From Phyllostachys edulis (Eukaryota; Streptophyta; Magnoliopsida; Poales; Poaceae): 64,000 nt of DNA. Positions within the stretch are counted from its first letter, which is position 1. Each line of letters begins with the position of its first letter. The notes under the pieces were generated by a model. It was given only the letters and a program-made list of their open reading frames with translations. It was not told where the DNA came from and did not search any database. Positions 56,226 through 64,000 of this stretch are shown here, piece by piece. Where the stretch lies: contig CM070554.1 of NCBI GenBank assembly GCA_036346405.1, positions 44,353,058 to 44,417,057 on the forward strand, read 5' to 3'. Made by a program: the position numbers and the translations under genes.

Positions 56226-57149
56226 TCACAGCAGCGTCGGTTCATCATTGGCATCCGCCTCCATGAGATGCGCATGTTCCTCCTTCTTGTTGCGGCATTC
56301 GGAAGCAAAATGCTCATAGTTGTTGCAGTTGTAGCATCTTATTTTAGCCTTGTCGAATTTACGATTCACGCGGCTTCGACCACCATTGCCGTTAGAGCTG
56401 CCAGGCTCGCCATCTCTATTCTTCACGGATTGGGCCTCCCACTCGGCGTGCGTTAGGAGAAGATGTTTGTCGTCGTTGTTGCTGCTCATACCACATAGAC
56501 GCTCCTCATACGCCTTGAGACGGCTGATCGCTTCTTCCATCAACATTGTCTTCAAGTCCCCAAATTGCTCAATGGTTGAGACAATCTGCAGGTATTTGCT
56601 CGGGACAGCGCGGAGAAACTTCTTCACGACGTAGCTCTCCTCCATCTTGTCACCAAGACCGCGAATCTGGTTGACGAGAGTCATTAGTCTCACGGCGAAG
56701 TCGTCCACCGACTCCGTTCCCTTCATACACAAACCCTCAAACTCGCTCTTGAGGGTCTGCACGTGCGCCTCTTTGACGCGGTCGATGTCGACATACATCG
56801 TCTTGAGCGTGTCACACACATCTTTCGCCGTCTCCTTTTTGGCGAGTAGGAGGAGGGTCTCCTCTGGGACTCCTTGGAAGATGGCCATAAGGGCCATCTG
56901 ATCTTGGCGCTCATCAACGTCGCCGGCCACCACAGCTTCCCAAACACCTTGTGCCTTCATAAACACTTTCATCTTGATTTTCCACGCGCCGTAGTTGTTC
57001 TTGTTCAACATAGGGTATTGAAGAGAGACGTTGCTTTCTCTTTCCGGTACCCTTGACGGACCACCACTGGCAACGAAGGTGCGGCTCAATGGACCACCGC
57101 TGGCAACGAAGGTGCGGCTTGACGGCGACATGAACCTTGCCCTTGACAT
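56226..57149 (-). CDS. TR-GAG Gag protein
   Basis: A 307-residue Gag, start chosen at ATG 57149-57147, which overlaps the PBS (TGGTATCAGAGCCATG). An upstream in-frame ATG would lie in the LTR. N-terminal part MSRARFMSPSSRTFVASGG contains a short duplication (SRTFVASGGP twice). Then YPMLNKNNYGAWKIKMKVFM and WEAVVAGDVDERQDQMAL (DUF4219/UBN2-type copia gag), TAKDVCDTLKTMYVDIDRVK, FEGLCMKGTESVDDFAVRL and FLRAVPSKYLQIVSTIEQFG. The C-terminus has the CCHC knuckle CYNCNNYEHFASEC. It would form particles filled by an autonomous partner's enzymes. The frame is intact throughout. Confidence 0.88.
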   Translation of the reverse strand: MSRARFMSPSSRTFVASGGPLSRTFVASGGPSRVPERESNVSLQYPMLNKNNYGAWKIKMKVFMKAQGVWEAVVAGDVDERQDQMALMAIFQGVPEETLLLLAKKETAKDVCDTLKTMYVDIDRVKEAHVQTLKSEFEGLCMKGTESVDDFAVRLMTLVNQIRGLGDKMEESYVVKKFLRAVPSKYLQIVSTIEQFGDLKTMLMEEAISRLKAYEERLCGMSSNNDDKHLLLTHAEWEAQSVKNRDGEPGSSNGNGGRSRVNRKFDKAKIRCYNCNNYEHFASECRNKKEEHAHLMEADANDEPTLL

Positions 57150-57162
57150 GGCTCTGATACCA
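57150..57162 (-). other. TR-GAG primer-binding site
   Basis: On the minus strand TGGTATCAGAGCC (initiator tRNA-Met) lies two bases after the LTR end. The gag ATG follows without a leader. Confidence 0.95.
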
Positions 57163-57164
57163 AA

Positions 57165-57545
57165 TGTTAGAAATTCTACCAGTGGACGCACACTTTCACG
57201 GGTGAGGGAGACGAACTCACGGAGAGGAAGAACACACGATTATTTTATGAAAGTAATCGCAAATCGCCTAGTGCCACTTTTCTTTCTTTCTATTCTTCTC
57301 TCTTTTCTGTTCGGCTCAACTCAAAAACAACAACATCAATGAGGCTAAATAGCTCATCAACAAACACCATGACCCACTAACCCACTGCTCTAATGCAAAC
57401 ACTAATGCACACATGCAACCCACTAACCCACTGCTCTAACGCAAACACTAATGCACACATGCAACGCACGCACTCACGCATGTAACGCACACACTAACAA
57501 CACACTAATGCACCACTAACCCACTGGTCTTGATTACTCCTAACA
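57165..57545 (-). mobile_element. TR-GAG 5' LTR (381 bp)
   Basis: On the minus strand TGTTAGGAGTAATC...GTAGAATTTCTAACA. Similar to the other LTR, with local differences around 57245-57275. Confidence 0.9.
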
Positions 57546-57683
57546 AATACATCCATCGGCGAGAAAATTGACTAACTTTCCATAAATTTTGTAGTCTGCT
57601 CAATTATATTCCCCAAATTTGTTTGCCACATGAATGTGCAAGCCACAGCGTTAGCTTTTTCCCTCAGCCACGTCATCGAAATA

Positions 57684-57876
57684 AGGACAGTTGTCAAGAT
57701 GCCACACCTTGTTTCTATCTTCTGTCTTCTGTAAAATACCATTAAGATCGATGCAACAGCCTATATGACACATCTTATTTTCGCACTTCGTTAATTTTCT
57801 CTTTTTGAATATTTAAATCATATTTTTGGTTTAATCGCCCTAACCCACATGTGAAATATCGTTTTTGCCCCTCCTC
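57684..57876 (+). repeat. Pack-MULE left terminal inverted repeat
   Basis: Aligns inverted to 60888-61068, including AAAATCTCGTTAAGATCG-like and CATCTTATTTTC blocks and the inner end (TTTTTGCCCCTCC). The first base is A where the right arm has G. Confidence 0.9.
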
Positions 57877-58951
57877 TCATGAATAGTTGTGGCAATCGTT
57901 CCCAATCTGTAAAATGCCATACAAGATCAGGTCCTCCTTCTCCTTCCCAACCTTCCGCTGCTCCGTCATCTTGTCGAGCACATCAAGATGCCCCTTATAC
58001 ACTGGATCATATGACATTTGAACCCACACCACCTCCAAGATCCGTCCCAAGTGCCCCAACTGCTTCTCAGACGGAGCCTTCATCGTACTCACATACCTAG
58101 CTAAGAACTCGAGCACATAACCATAATCAACCTCATCATCATCACAATTCTCTGCGGCTGCAAATACAACCGGTATCACCTCTTCCAGCATTTCCAATGC
58201 CGTAGTTCCATCAGCATCACTAGAGGCAAGCTTGCGATAACACTCAAGAGCGCAATGTCAAAGAGCAAAGGAACGAATACATCGTTCGCAACCAGCGCGA
58301 CATCGATCCAGGAGATGCACCTGTGTGCCACATCAAGGTCTACGGCGGCAACGGCGGGGTCGGCAGCGTTGAGAGACGCGGCGGCGTTGTGCTAGTGGCG
58401 GGCGATCTGTGCACTCACTGCACGCATGGCGTCCTTGACTCTCCCGGTGTTGGCGGTCTCGTCGGCGTTGCGGGGGTACTCCTAGGAGAGTAGATCGTCG
58501 TCGAGAGAGATGAGGACGTGGGCGAATATGTCCGTAGGGCCTGGCTGTGGCGGCGGGGGCGGGAGGAGGTCGAGGAAGTAGGAAGGGTAGACATGGGGGT
58601 ACTCGAGGCGGACGAGGAGGGAGAGAAGCTGGGCAAGCTTGTTGCGGAGGAAGGGTGGCGAGGAAGCATTGGAGGCCAACACGAGGGAGAGGAGGGAGGA
58701 TCGGAGCAGGGCGAGATTGTTGTGGAGGACGAGGCGACGGCGCAAGAGGGCGTTGTGGAGGGCCTGGAGGCACCAAAAGCGGACGTGGGTGTGCGGCGAG
58801 GAGGCGAGGCTGGAGAGGCAGAGTCGGAGGAGTGACGACGGTGGGGTCTCGTCGTGGGCGTGGGCACAGAAGGGAAGCGCCTCCTCGCGGACAACTGGGA
58901 AGGTGGCGACCGCAGCGGGGGAGTTGGAGGCGAGAAGGATGGCCTTCTCGA

Positions 58952-60802
58952 CAGGGACGGATCTGGGCCTCGGGCAGGGTAGGCTATAGCCCGAGGCCCA
59001 GCCAAATTTTCAGTGCAAAATTATTTTTGATATAGGCCCAAAACGTGTTGCTGGTATATGTAGCCCGAGGCCCATCCACGCACCCGAGCTCCAAAGGCGG
59101 CGGCCTACCACAGCGCCACAATGCCGCCCACCACCACCCATTCCACGCGCCAAACCAAAGAAACCTAATCCCCACGTTCCATTACGTACCCCATCGACGC
59201 CCCCCATCGCCCCGCGCCTCTGGCTCCTTGCCTTCTTGTGAGTTAGCGTCACGACCTCGCCCACCGCCACGCCCTCCACGGCTCCACGCCCAACAAGATC
59301 GCCTCTGTTCCCGCTCCTACCCGAGACAGCGAGACCAGACAGCTGCGCCCTCGCGCTTGACGGGCTTCGCCCTGCCCGTCACGGCCATGCCCTCAGCCTC
59401 TATCCCGGTTGGTCGGTTCCCCTTCTTGCCATGTGCCAGCCATGAGCCGCGACCTTCCTTCCCCGCCGCCCCTCACTGCGCGCCTTCTTAATCTTTGTCT
59501 CTTGTTCCCCAGTTGGGCTCTTGGTTGCTTGCTGTGCCACTCTAGGAGATCGATGAATTGATGATGATTGTCTGATTGGGCTCTTGGTTGCTATGCCGTC
59601 GCTCAAATGCTCAAGCTCAATTGTTAATGACTTAATGTTATTGCCTATTTGCCTGTCTCTTCATGGTATTGGTCGCCACTCGCCACTGCAGGAGATTGAT
59701 GAATGATGAATTGATGATTGCACATTCGATAATGTTTGTTCTCGTGGGGATAGTGGATCGCCGCAACTTATGTTCGTGTCATTGTAAATTTGTGATCTGC
59801 AGATCCGCAATAAACATTCAAGAATGCTCCCCATCCGCCTTTATGTGAAAAGGTTGTCGAGGAATGCAATTTGGCTATTTGTGTTACTTACCTTCATTTA
59901 CATAGGATTGCCGATTGTCCTTTCTCACGATCCAGCGGACACCTACAGATGGTCGTCGAGAATGCGACCAAGAATTTGGATATCCTTGCAAAGACCGCGC
60001 TTCTTAGCACAACCAAGAATCCAAAATCGAAGTACTGGTACTCGAGAGTGACATGGTGTGAATGTGTGATTTGGGACCGAGGAGGGCACCGGGTTTACAA
60101 GGCAATCGGAGAAAGTGCAGATGGTAAGATCAAAATCGTGCAAGGGCCGATATCAAACTTAAAGTGCCAATTGCTACCTTTTACGGTGATTCTTTGCATC
60201 ATAGGAGTTGTTTTAAGAATTAGTGGAATAGCCACATAGCTATCCGCCAAGAATAATGCCGGTGTGTGACTCTAGAGAAATGTCATAGAAAATTGAGTTA
60301 AACATCGATAAGGAGTAAGTTTATTATGTGCGTACAGAAATCTAATTTCCTTTTGTTAACAAATGTAGTGTCTTTTTAGGATCATGCAGCACTCTGGATT
60401 TGCTCCTGAGGAAGACCAAATGTTCAGAATGCAACCTTACTTTCTGGTGATTGGCGGGGATCTGGTGTTGTGCATGCAAAAGTCTGGATATTGGACAAAA
60501 AGCATGTGTACATTGGATCTGCAAACAATGGTTGGAAATCCCTTACTCATGTATATTGGAAAACTAAACTATCCTACTTGAATTGTTATTGCATACATAT
60601 AGTGCCAAAAACAAAATTGTTTTGCCATGTTTTCTCAATATATTTTATGTTGAAGTATTTTTGCTAAAGTTTCATGTCAATGAAGCATTTGTGGCTTATT
60701 TTTTTGTTATGTCCTAGTGTGGGTAGAAATTAGCGTTAGTTTTAAGATGTTAGTCCATTAGAATTTAGCCTGAGGCACGATCAATTCCTAGATCCGCCAC
60801 TG
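58952..60802. mobile_element. Non-autonomous hAT element carrying a phospholipase D-family fragment
   Basis: 1,851 bp with imperfect inverted ends CAGGGACGGATCTGGG (left) and CAGTGGCGGATCTAGG (right, inverted). The exact 8-bp target-site duplication cttctcga is at 58944-58951 and 60803-60810. It is inserted in codons 4-6 of the captured exportin-T fragment. The interior holds a GC-rich block (59080-59480) of unknown origin, possibly a captured 5' region, and the PLD fragment on the plus strand. No hAT transposase was seen. Confidence 0.9.
59860..60575 (+). pseudogene. Captured phospholipase D-family gene fragment
   Basis: Exon-like part 1 reads NATKNLDILAKTALLSTTKN, PKSKYWYS and VYKAIGESADGKIKI. 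An intron-like stretch follows, ending TTTTTAG at 60379. Part 2 is IMQHSGFAPE, then after a frameshift GDWRGSGVVHAKVWILDKK and VYIGSANNGWKSL. The H-x-K-x4-D motif (HAKVWILD) is the HKD signature of the PLD superfamily, and the surrounding blocks resemble the plant PLD-Y-like subgroup. Only one HKD half-site is present, the donor splice site after KIKI is not a clear GT in frame, and two frameshifts are visible, so it is a pseudogene. Confidence 0.75.
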
Positions 60803-60887
60803 CTTCTCGAGGTCGTCCATGGCGGTCAGAGAGAATCGAGGAGGAGGAGGGGGCAGAGACGGGAAACCGAGGGCAAGGACGTGGAGG

Positions 60888-61068
60888 GAGAGGCAAAAAT
60901 AATATTTCGCATGTGGGCCAGGACGATTAAGCCGGAAATATAAATTAAATATTTAAAAAGTAAATTAATAAAGTATGAAAATAAGATGTGATATATAGAC
61001 TATTAAATCGATCTTAACGAGATTTTACGTAAGACGGAAGAGAGGTATAGCATTTCGACAATCGTCCC
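60888..61068 (-). repeat. Pack-MULE right terminal inverted repeat
   Basis: Ends ...GACAATCGTCCC at 61068, directly followed by the TSD atcgaaata. It contains GATATATAGAC (about 60992), a TATA-like stretch about 120 bp upstream of the plastid gene's ATG. Confidence 0.9.
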
Positions 61069-61116
61069 ATCGAAATACCAGCCTCTCCAAACCCCCTCGT
61101 ATCACAACCTCATGCC

Positions 61117-61861
61117 ATGGCCTTCACAGCCGCCGCCGCCGCCTCGCCGGCGATAGCCGCAGCCACCACTACCTTCTCGCCGTATCTCCCATCGCTCGTA
61201 CACCACCACTTCTCCCGCAGCCACCGAATCACCACGACCACCATCGTAGCCTACTCAGCGCGCCGCTTCCGCGGCGTAAACCCTAGCTCCAACCGCTCCC
61301 GTAGCAAGGCCGCCCCAGCCCCCGCTCCCGACGACAGCGTCAGCGCCCTTGAGGCGGAGCTCTGGCGCCTCCGCCGCCGTGCGGAGCTGCGGCTCCACCG
61401 CCTCGCTGCCGAGGCTGACGAGACCTACCGCGACCTCCGCTCCGCCGTCCGCGAGGTTGGTGGGGATCGCGTGGTCCTGACCTTCCGACGCTCGTCGCTG
61501 CGCTTCGCGGCCGCCGCGCTGCTCTGGTCGCTCGCTTTCTCCGCCGCAGCCTGGGCGTTGCTGGGGCTGGCCTTACGGGCTTGGCGGCGCTGGCGGTGGG
61601 GGCGGGGCTGGTGGGGCGGAGGGGCAGGCGGAGCTGTAGTGAAGAGGAGGGACCGGAGCCTGGGAGGGAAGGAGGTAGTGGTCGCTGTCTCGTCACCGGC
61701 AGCGGCTCTGGTCAGCCGGGTTCCGGAGCCGGCACGGGAGGTCAGGAGGAGGGGGCCGCAGGCGAGGGTCCCGGAGTGGTGGCTGGAGATGGGGACGGAG
61801 GTGGTGGAGCCGAGGCCGGAGGTGGAAAAGTGGGCGAGACTGGCCAATAGATTGGTCCGAG
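61117..61861 (+). CDS. Exon 1: probable plastid-targeted membrane protein of unknown function
   Basis: The start ATG at 61117 lies in the context GCCATGGCC and opens a 248-codon exon. Residues 1-60 are rich in Ala, Ser, Thr and Arg with few acids, as in a chloroplast transit peptide. Residues about 77-112 (ALEAELWRLRRRAELRLHRL onward) look coiled-coil. Residues about 129-152 form one hydrophobic segment (FAAAALLWSLAFSAAAWALL). A basic, Gly-rich region and VPEWWLEMG follow. The donor site is G|GTGAAT at 61862: reading through would stop after RGECL, while splicing to 62863 restores RAIIDNRITG. I do not recognise the family. The ATG is 39 bp from a Pack-MULE TSD. Confidence 0.8.
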
Positions 61862-62862
61862 GTGAATGCCTGTAATATTTAAAACTAGTCTAATTTTGGC
61901 GTGGTGTTATACTTATGGTCTGCTAAATTTTTGAGTTTCTACTGTACATATGATCTCATTGGAATGCTGGATGTATCTTGGTAGCAAATGAAAAAAGTGT
62001 ATCAAAGGGAAAACGGATAATTATTAACTTCCTAATTCATTTGTGCTTGTCGAAATTGGTAGAAATGAAAAATTTGGACACTGAGGGTAGCACTGACACT
62101 GTTTTATTTGTTCTGATCATCACTTACACTTACTAGTAGGCTAATAGCAAAAGCAAGTTTTGTTTTGGAGTCCTAATCGGTTTGGCATTGATATAAATTT
62201 GATGTTGGAACTGGCAGAAATATAACATTGGAATAAGGAATTGCGGCTAACACAGTTTCTTGGTTCCTATTGTCATGCTTGAATAACAATTGAAGACCAA
62301 ACCATGTTGTAGTCTTCAAAATTCGTACCATAACTTTGCTGTCGTCGTGTTTACCACCTTCGAAACCTAATTATTTTTAAGGTTGCTCTCAAATGAAAAT
62401 GAAAGTTCTTCTATTATCATTTTGTGATATGTGAGGTCTGGTTGGAGTTTGGTTTGAACTACTGGTAGGCTAGCATAGTATCTGCACTCTTAGTGAGAGA
62501 AGAAGCAGGACCTTTTTCTTATATAAATTCTTTGTAAAGGTTAAATCCAAACACCCGGATGGTGGCTGGCACCTCTCATTTGAGTTTCTTGGTATTGATA
62601 GTTTATAGCGCACAAAACTTCTGTGTCCAAATATGAAACCTTGAGGTTGTTCATGAGGGATCAAATAACCTCTTATCAACTTTTGCAGCCACTGGTTTTT
62701 CTTTTCATAAATGAATACATCCAGTAGGTGATACAAAATACTAGATAGCTAATAGTCTTACCCTTTTTCTTTGGCAGGTAATGTAGACAATCTTTCATCA
62801 TAATCATGAGAACTTCCCTTGTTGCTTCATTTCTGAAATCTTTAATTCTTTCCATGTTCCAG

Positions 62863-62918
62863 CAATCATTGACAATAGAATCACGGGGAGGGATTACAGA
62901 TATGATGATGCAATTCAA
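62863..62918 (+). CDS. Exon 2 of the plastid-protein gene
   Basis: 56 bp between acceptor TTCCAG (62857-62862) and donor GTTAGT (62919). In phase with exon 1 it encodes (R)AIIDNRITGRDYRYDDAIQ. The phases of exons 1 to 4 fit without a stop. Intron 1 is 1,001 bp and holds no recognised feature. Confidence 0.75.
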
Positions 62919-63668
62919 GTTAGTGTCTTTTACCTGTTAACAGTACAGTGCTATAATTTATTTCAATTTTGAATCACTTCCTAATTCCTATGCTTGCATT
63001 TGAGGAGCGGCTGCATCCTCTTTGTACTATGTGCGTTCGTAGCAGGTAGGTTAGCATTGAGAGACATCAGCTAAACTTGCAGTTCCATTGAACGCATGGC
63101 CTTTGAGATTATACTCTTACTGGTTTATTATTGCAATATGAATATGAATTTGGGTTCATTCTCTTGGATTGCTTTGTTAGCCTCTACTTCATCCTAGATC
63201 TTTATTGCACAAAAAGGTTGCTCCTCTTGTTGGGCACAAGGACTGTCGATTTTTTTTTGATTCTTTACTGTAATTTCGAACTTTGAAGCTATTATCCGTC
63301 AAATTGTGGACCAAAAGGAAACTATTTATTTGGCTGTATGTGACCATAGTAGTGTTAATGAGACATTCATCACAACCTTGCTCCATTCTATGCATTTATC
63401 ATTTATGCAATGATACAAGTGTTAGGCATTTCATTGGGTTGTTACATAAATGAACCTAACTATTCTAATAATATGCTTTATAGGCATCGTTCTAAAATAT
63501 TTTATTGTAAATGTTGTTACATAGATGATTTTAAGATTTCTTTGGGTAAAGCACTCCAAACTAAATCCCCCAATCTTTGTTACACCGGAAATCTTATTGG
63601 AATAATGCTACAGTTTGTCCACTATGCCTTGGCATTATTGCTTAATCATGCCTTACTTTTGAATGCAG

Positions 63669-63778
63669 CTAAGGCAATTATGCAAGATATCAGGTGTCAA
63701 GGTCTCGTTTGACACAGAGAATGCCCGTGATTCTTTCTATAGGGCAGCAATAAATTTTGTTCTGGATGATTGCAGCAG
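63669..63778 (+). CDS. Exon 3 of the plastid-protein gene
   Basis: 110 bp between acceptor AATGCAG (to 63668) and donor GTATAA (63779). Encodes LRQLCKISGVKVSFDTENAR and DSFYRAAINFVLDDCSR, a mixed helical sequence with no catalytic motif I recognise. Intron 2 is 750 bp. Confidence 0.75.
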
Positions 63779-63963
63779 GTATAATTTGTTTGTGCCTAAC
63801 ATTTATTTTGGTTTCAGTTACTATGTTTTTCTGCTCTTCCTTGCAAATTTCTGCTATCAAACAACTTTAGTTGTACTTATATATCTCTTTTTATTTTACC
63901 ATCTCTGTTGTCTAGTTGTCCATACTTGATCTGCACTGTCCTGATATCTTGTTCTTAATAAAG

Positions 63964-64000
63964 AGCAGCACAAGACATGGGAGCAGCACAAATCAATGGA
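63964..64000 (+). CDS. Exon 4 of the plastid-protein gene, cut by the window edge
   Basis: After acceptor AATAAAG the frame reads (R)AAQDMGAAQING and runs off the window. The acceptor is weak (A-rich), but the phase agrees with exon 3 (AG|A). The gene continues to the right. Confidence 0.65.

Larger units (their letters stand above)
55813..57545 (-). mobile_element. Small gag-only LTR retrotransposon (TR-GAG type)
   Basis: Two direct LTRs (55813-56181 and 57165-57545; ends TGTTAG...CCTAACA), PBS 57150-57162, one gag ORF, PPT 56202-56215, total 1,733 bp. The exact TSD aatac is at 55808-55812 and 57546-57550. No pol is present; such non-autonomous elements with only Gag are known in plants as TR-GAG. 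The left LTR carries a short extra copy of its end (ATTATTCCTAACA repeated at 56170-56201). It has the best preserved retroelement ORF in the window apart from lacking pol. Confidence 0.93.
57877..60820 (-). pseudogene. Exportin-T (tRNA exportin, PAUSED/LOS1 family) captured fragment
   Basis: Minus strand, starts ATG at 60820-60818 (MDDLE), interrupted by a hAT element after codon 5, resumes at 58943 with KAILLASNSPAAVATF. The N-terminal Xpo1-type part follows (LPFCAHAHDETPPSSLLRLC, VRFWCLQALHNALLRRRL, FLRNKLAQLLSLLVRLEYP, CISWIDVALVANDVF). Near 58245 it joins directly to a later part of the protein (ALEMLEEVIPV, VLEFLARYVSTMK, ILEVVWVQMSYDPVY, HLDVLDK), skipping intervening sequence and changing frame. 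In-frame stops lie at 58484 and 58394. Exportin-T carries tRNAs out of the nucleus with Ran-GTP. This copy lacks introns between the joined parts and most of the protein, so it is non-functional. Confidence 0.85.
57684..61068. mobile_element. Pack-MULE carrying an exportin-T fragment, with a nested hAT
   Basis: Inverted arms of about 180-195 bp (57684-57876 and 60888-61068) begin GGACAGTTGTCAAGATGCC on the left and, inverted, GGGACGATTGTCGAAATGC on the right. The exact 9-bp target-site duplication atcgaaata flanks them (57675-57683 and 61069-61077). Long TIRs and a 9-bp TSD define Mutator-like elements; a captured gene fragment without transposase makes it a Pack-MULE. Without the nested hAT it is about 1.5 kb. 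The right end lies 39 bp upstream of the ATG of the plastid-protein gene. Confidence 0.93.

Noticed and set aside
58415..59035. Frames of 116-196 codons on both strands, Ser/Pro- or Gly/Arg-rich
   Set aside because: They are shadows of the exportin-T fragment, whose true frame gives FLRNKLAQ and VRFWCLQALHNALL; some also cross the hAT boundary at 58952.
61862..61875. End of the plastid protein by read-through (RGECL, stop)
   Set aside because: A GT donor at 61862 and in-phase exons at 62863, 63669 and 63964 give a longer conserved-looking protein.

Overview
This window is nuclear DNA of a grass (Poaceae) and consists almost entirely of nested transposable elements, with one real nuclear gene at the right edge. 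The grass assignment rests on an Angela-type Ty1/copia LTR (starts TGTTGGAAATATGCCCTAG), an antisense 'putative gypsy-type transposase' ORF of the kind carried by grass Tat-lineage elements, several very long LTRs that start TGTAACA[C/T]CC, a Pack-MULE, and GC-rich exons in the only intact gene. No tRNA, rRNA or CRISPR array was seen.

Layout. (1) 18195-43186: 3' part of a Tat-lineage Ty3/gypsy element on the + strand. It has an antisense ORF at about 18560-20075, a PPT at 20553-20564, and a 3' LTR split into 20565-21090 and 42912-43186. (2) Inserted in its interior: a degenerate Angela-like copia element on the - strand, from the left edge to 18194. That element is broken by two solo LTRs (3902-8668 and 9785-15763). 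Its 3' LTR is broken by the LTR of another Tat-like element (1-288). (3) Inserted in the Tat 3' LTR: a Tekay-like chromovirus on the - strand (21091-42906, TSD gaaca). It carries only a chromodomain relic internally and is broken by solo LTRs at 24170-27347 and 27789-32038. Its 5' LTR contains a patch of RT-RNase H-integrase sequence (33724-41429) in place of about 275 bp of LTR, and that patch is itself broken by a solo LTR (35736-40947). (4) 43500-50176: a decayed copia element on the + strand with 264-bp LTRs, inside a hAT-like MITE remnant. (5) 51181-55432: another solo LTR. (6) 55813-57545: a small gag-only LTR element (TR-GAG type) on the - strand. (7) 57684-61068: a Pack-MULE with long TIRs and a 9-bp TSD carrying a rearranged exportin-T fragment. 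A hAT element carrying a phospholipase D-family fragment (58952-60802, 8-bp TSD) sits inside it. (8) 61117 to the right edge: exons 1-4 of a nuclear gene for a probable plastid membrane protein of unknown function, whose ATG lies 39 bp after the Pack-MULE TSD.

Main points of interest. A hairpin (TGAGTAC...GTACTCA type) followed by CTTGC, a T-rich tract and AG recurs in all six TGTAACA solo LTRs and in the Tekay LTRs, with compensatory base changes. A 29-bp array of short palindromes, also with compensatory changes, lies in the Tat-type LTRs. A pol patch is embedded in an LTR with 9 bp of microhomology at one junction. A captured-gene element sits inside another captured-gene element immediately upstream of the plastid gene. 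Element boundaries are well supported because most insertions show target-site duplications. Family names come from motifs recognised by eye, not from database searches.
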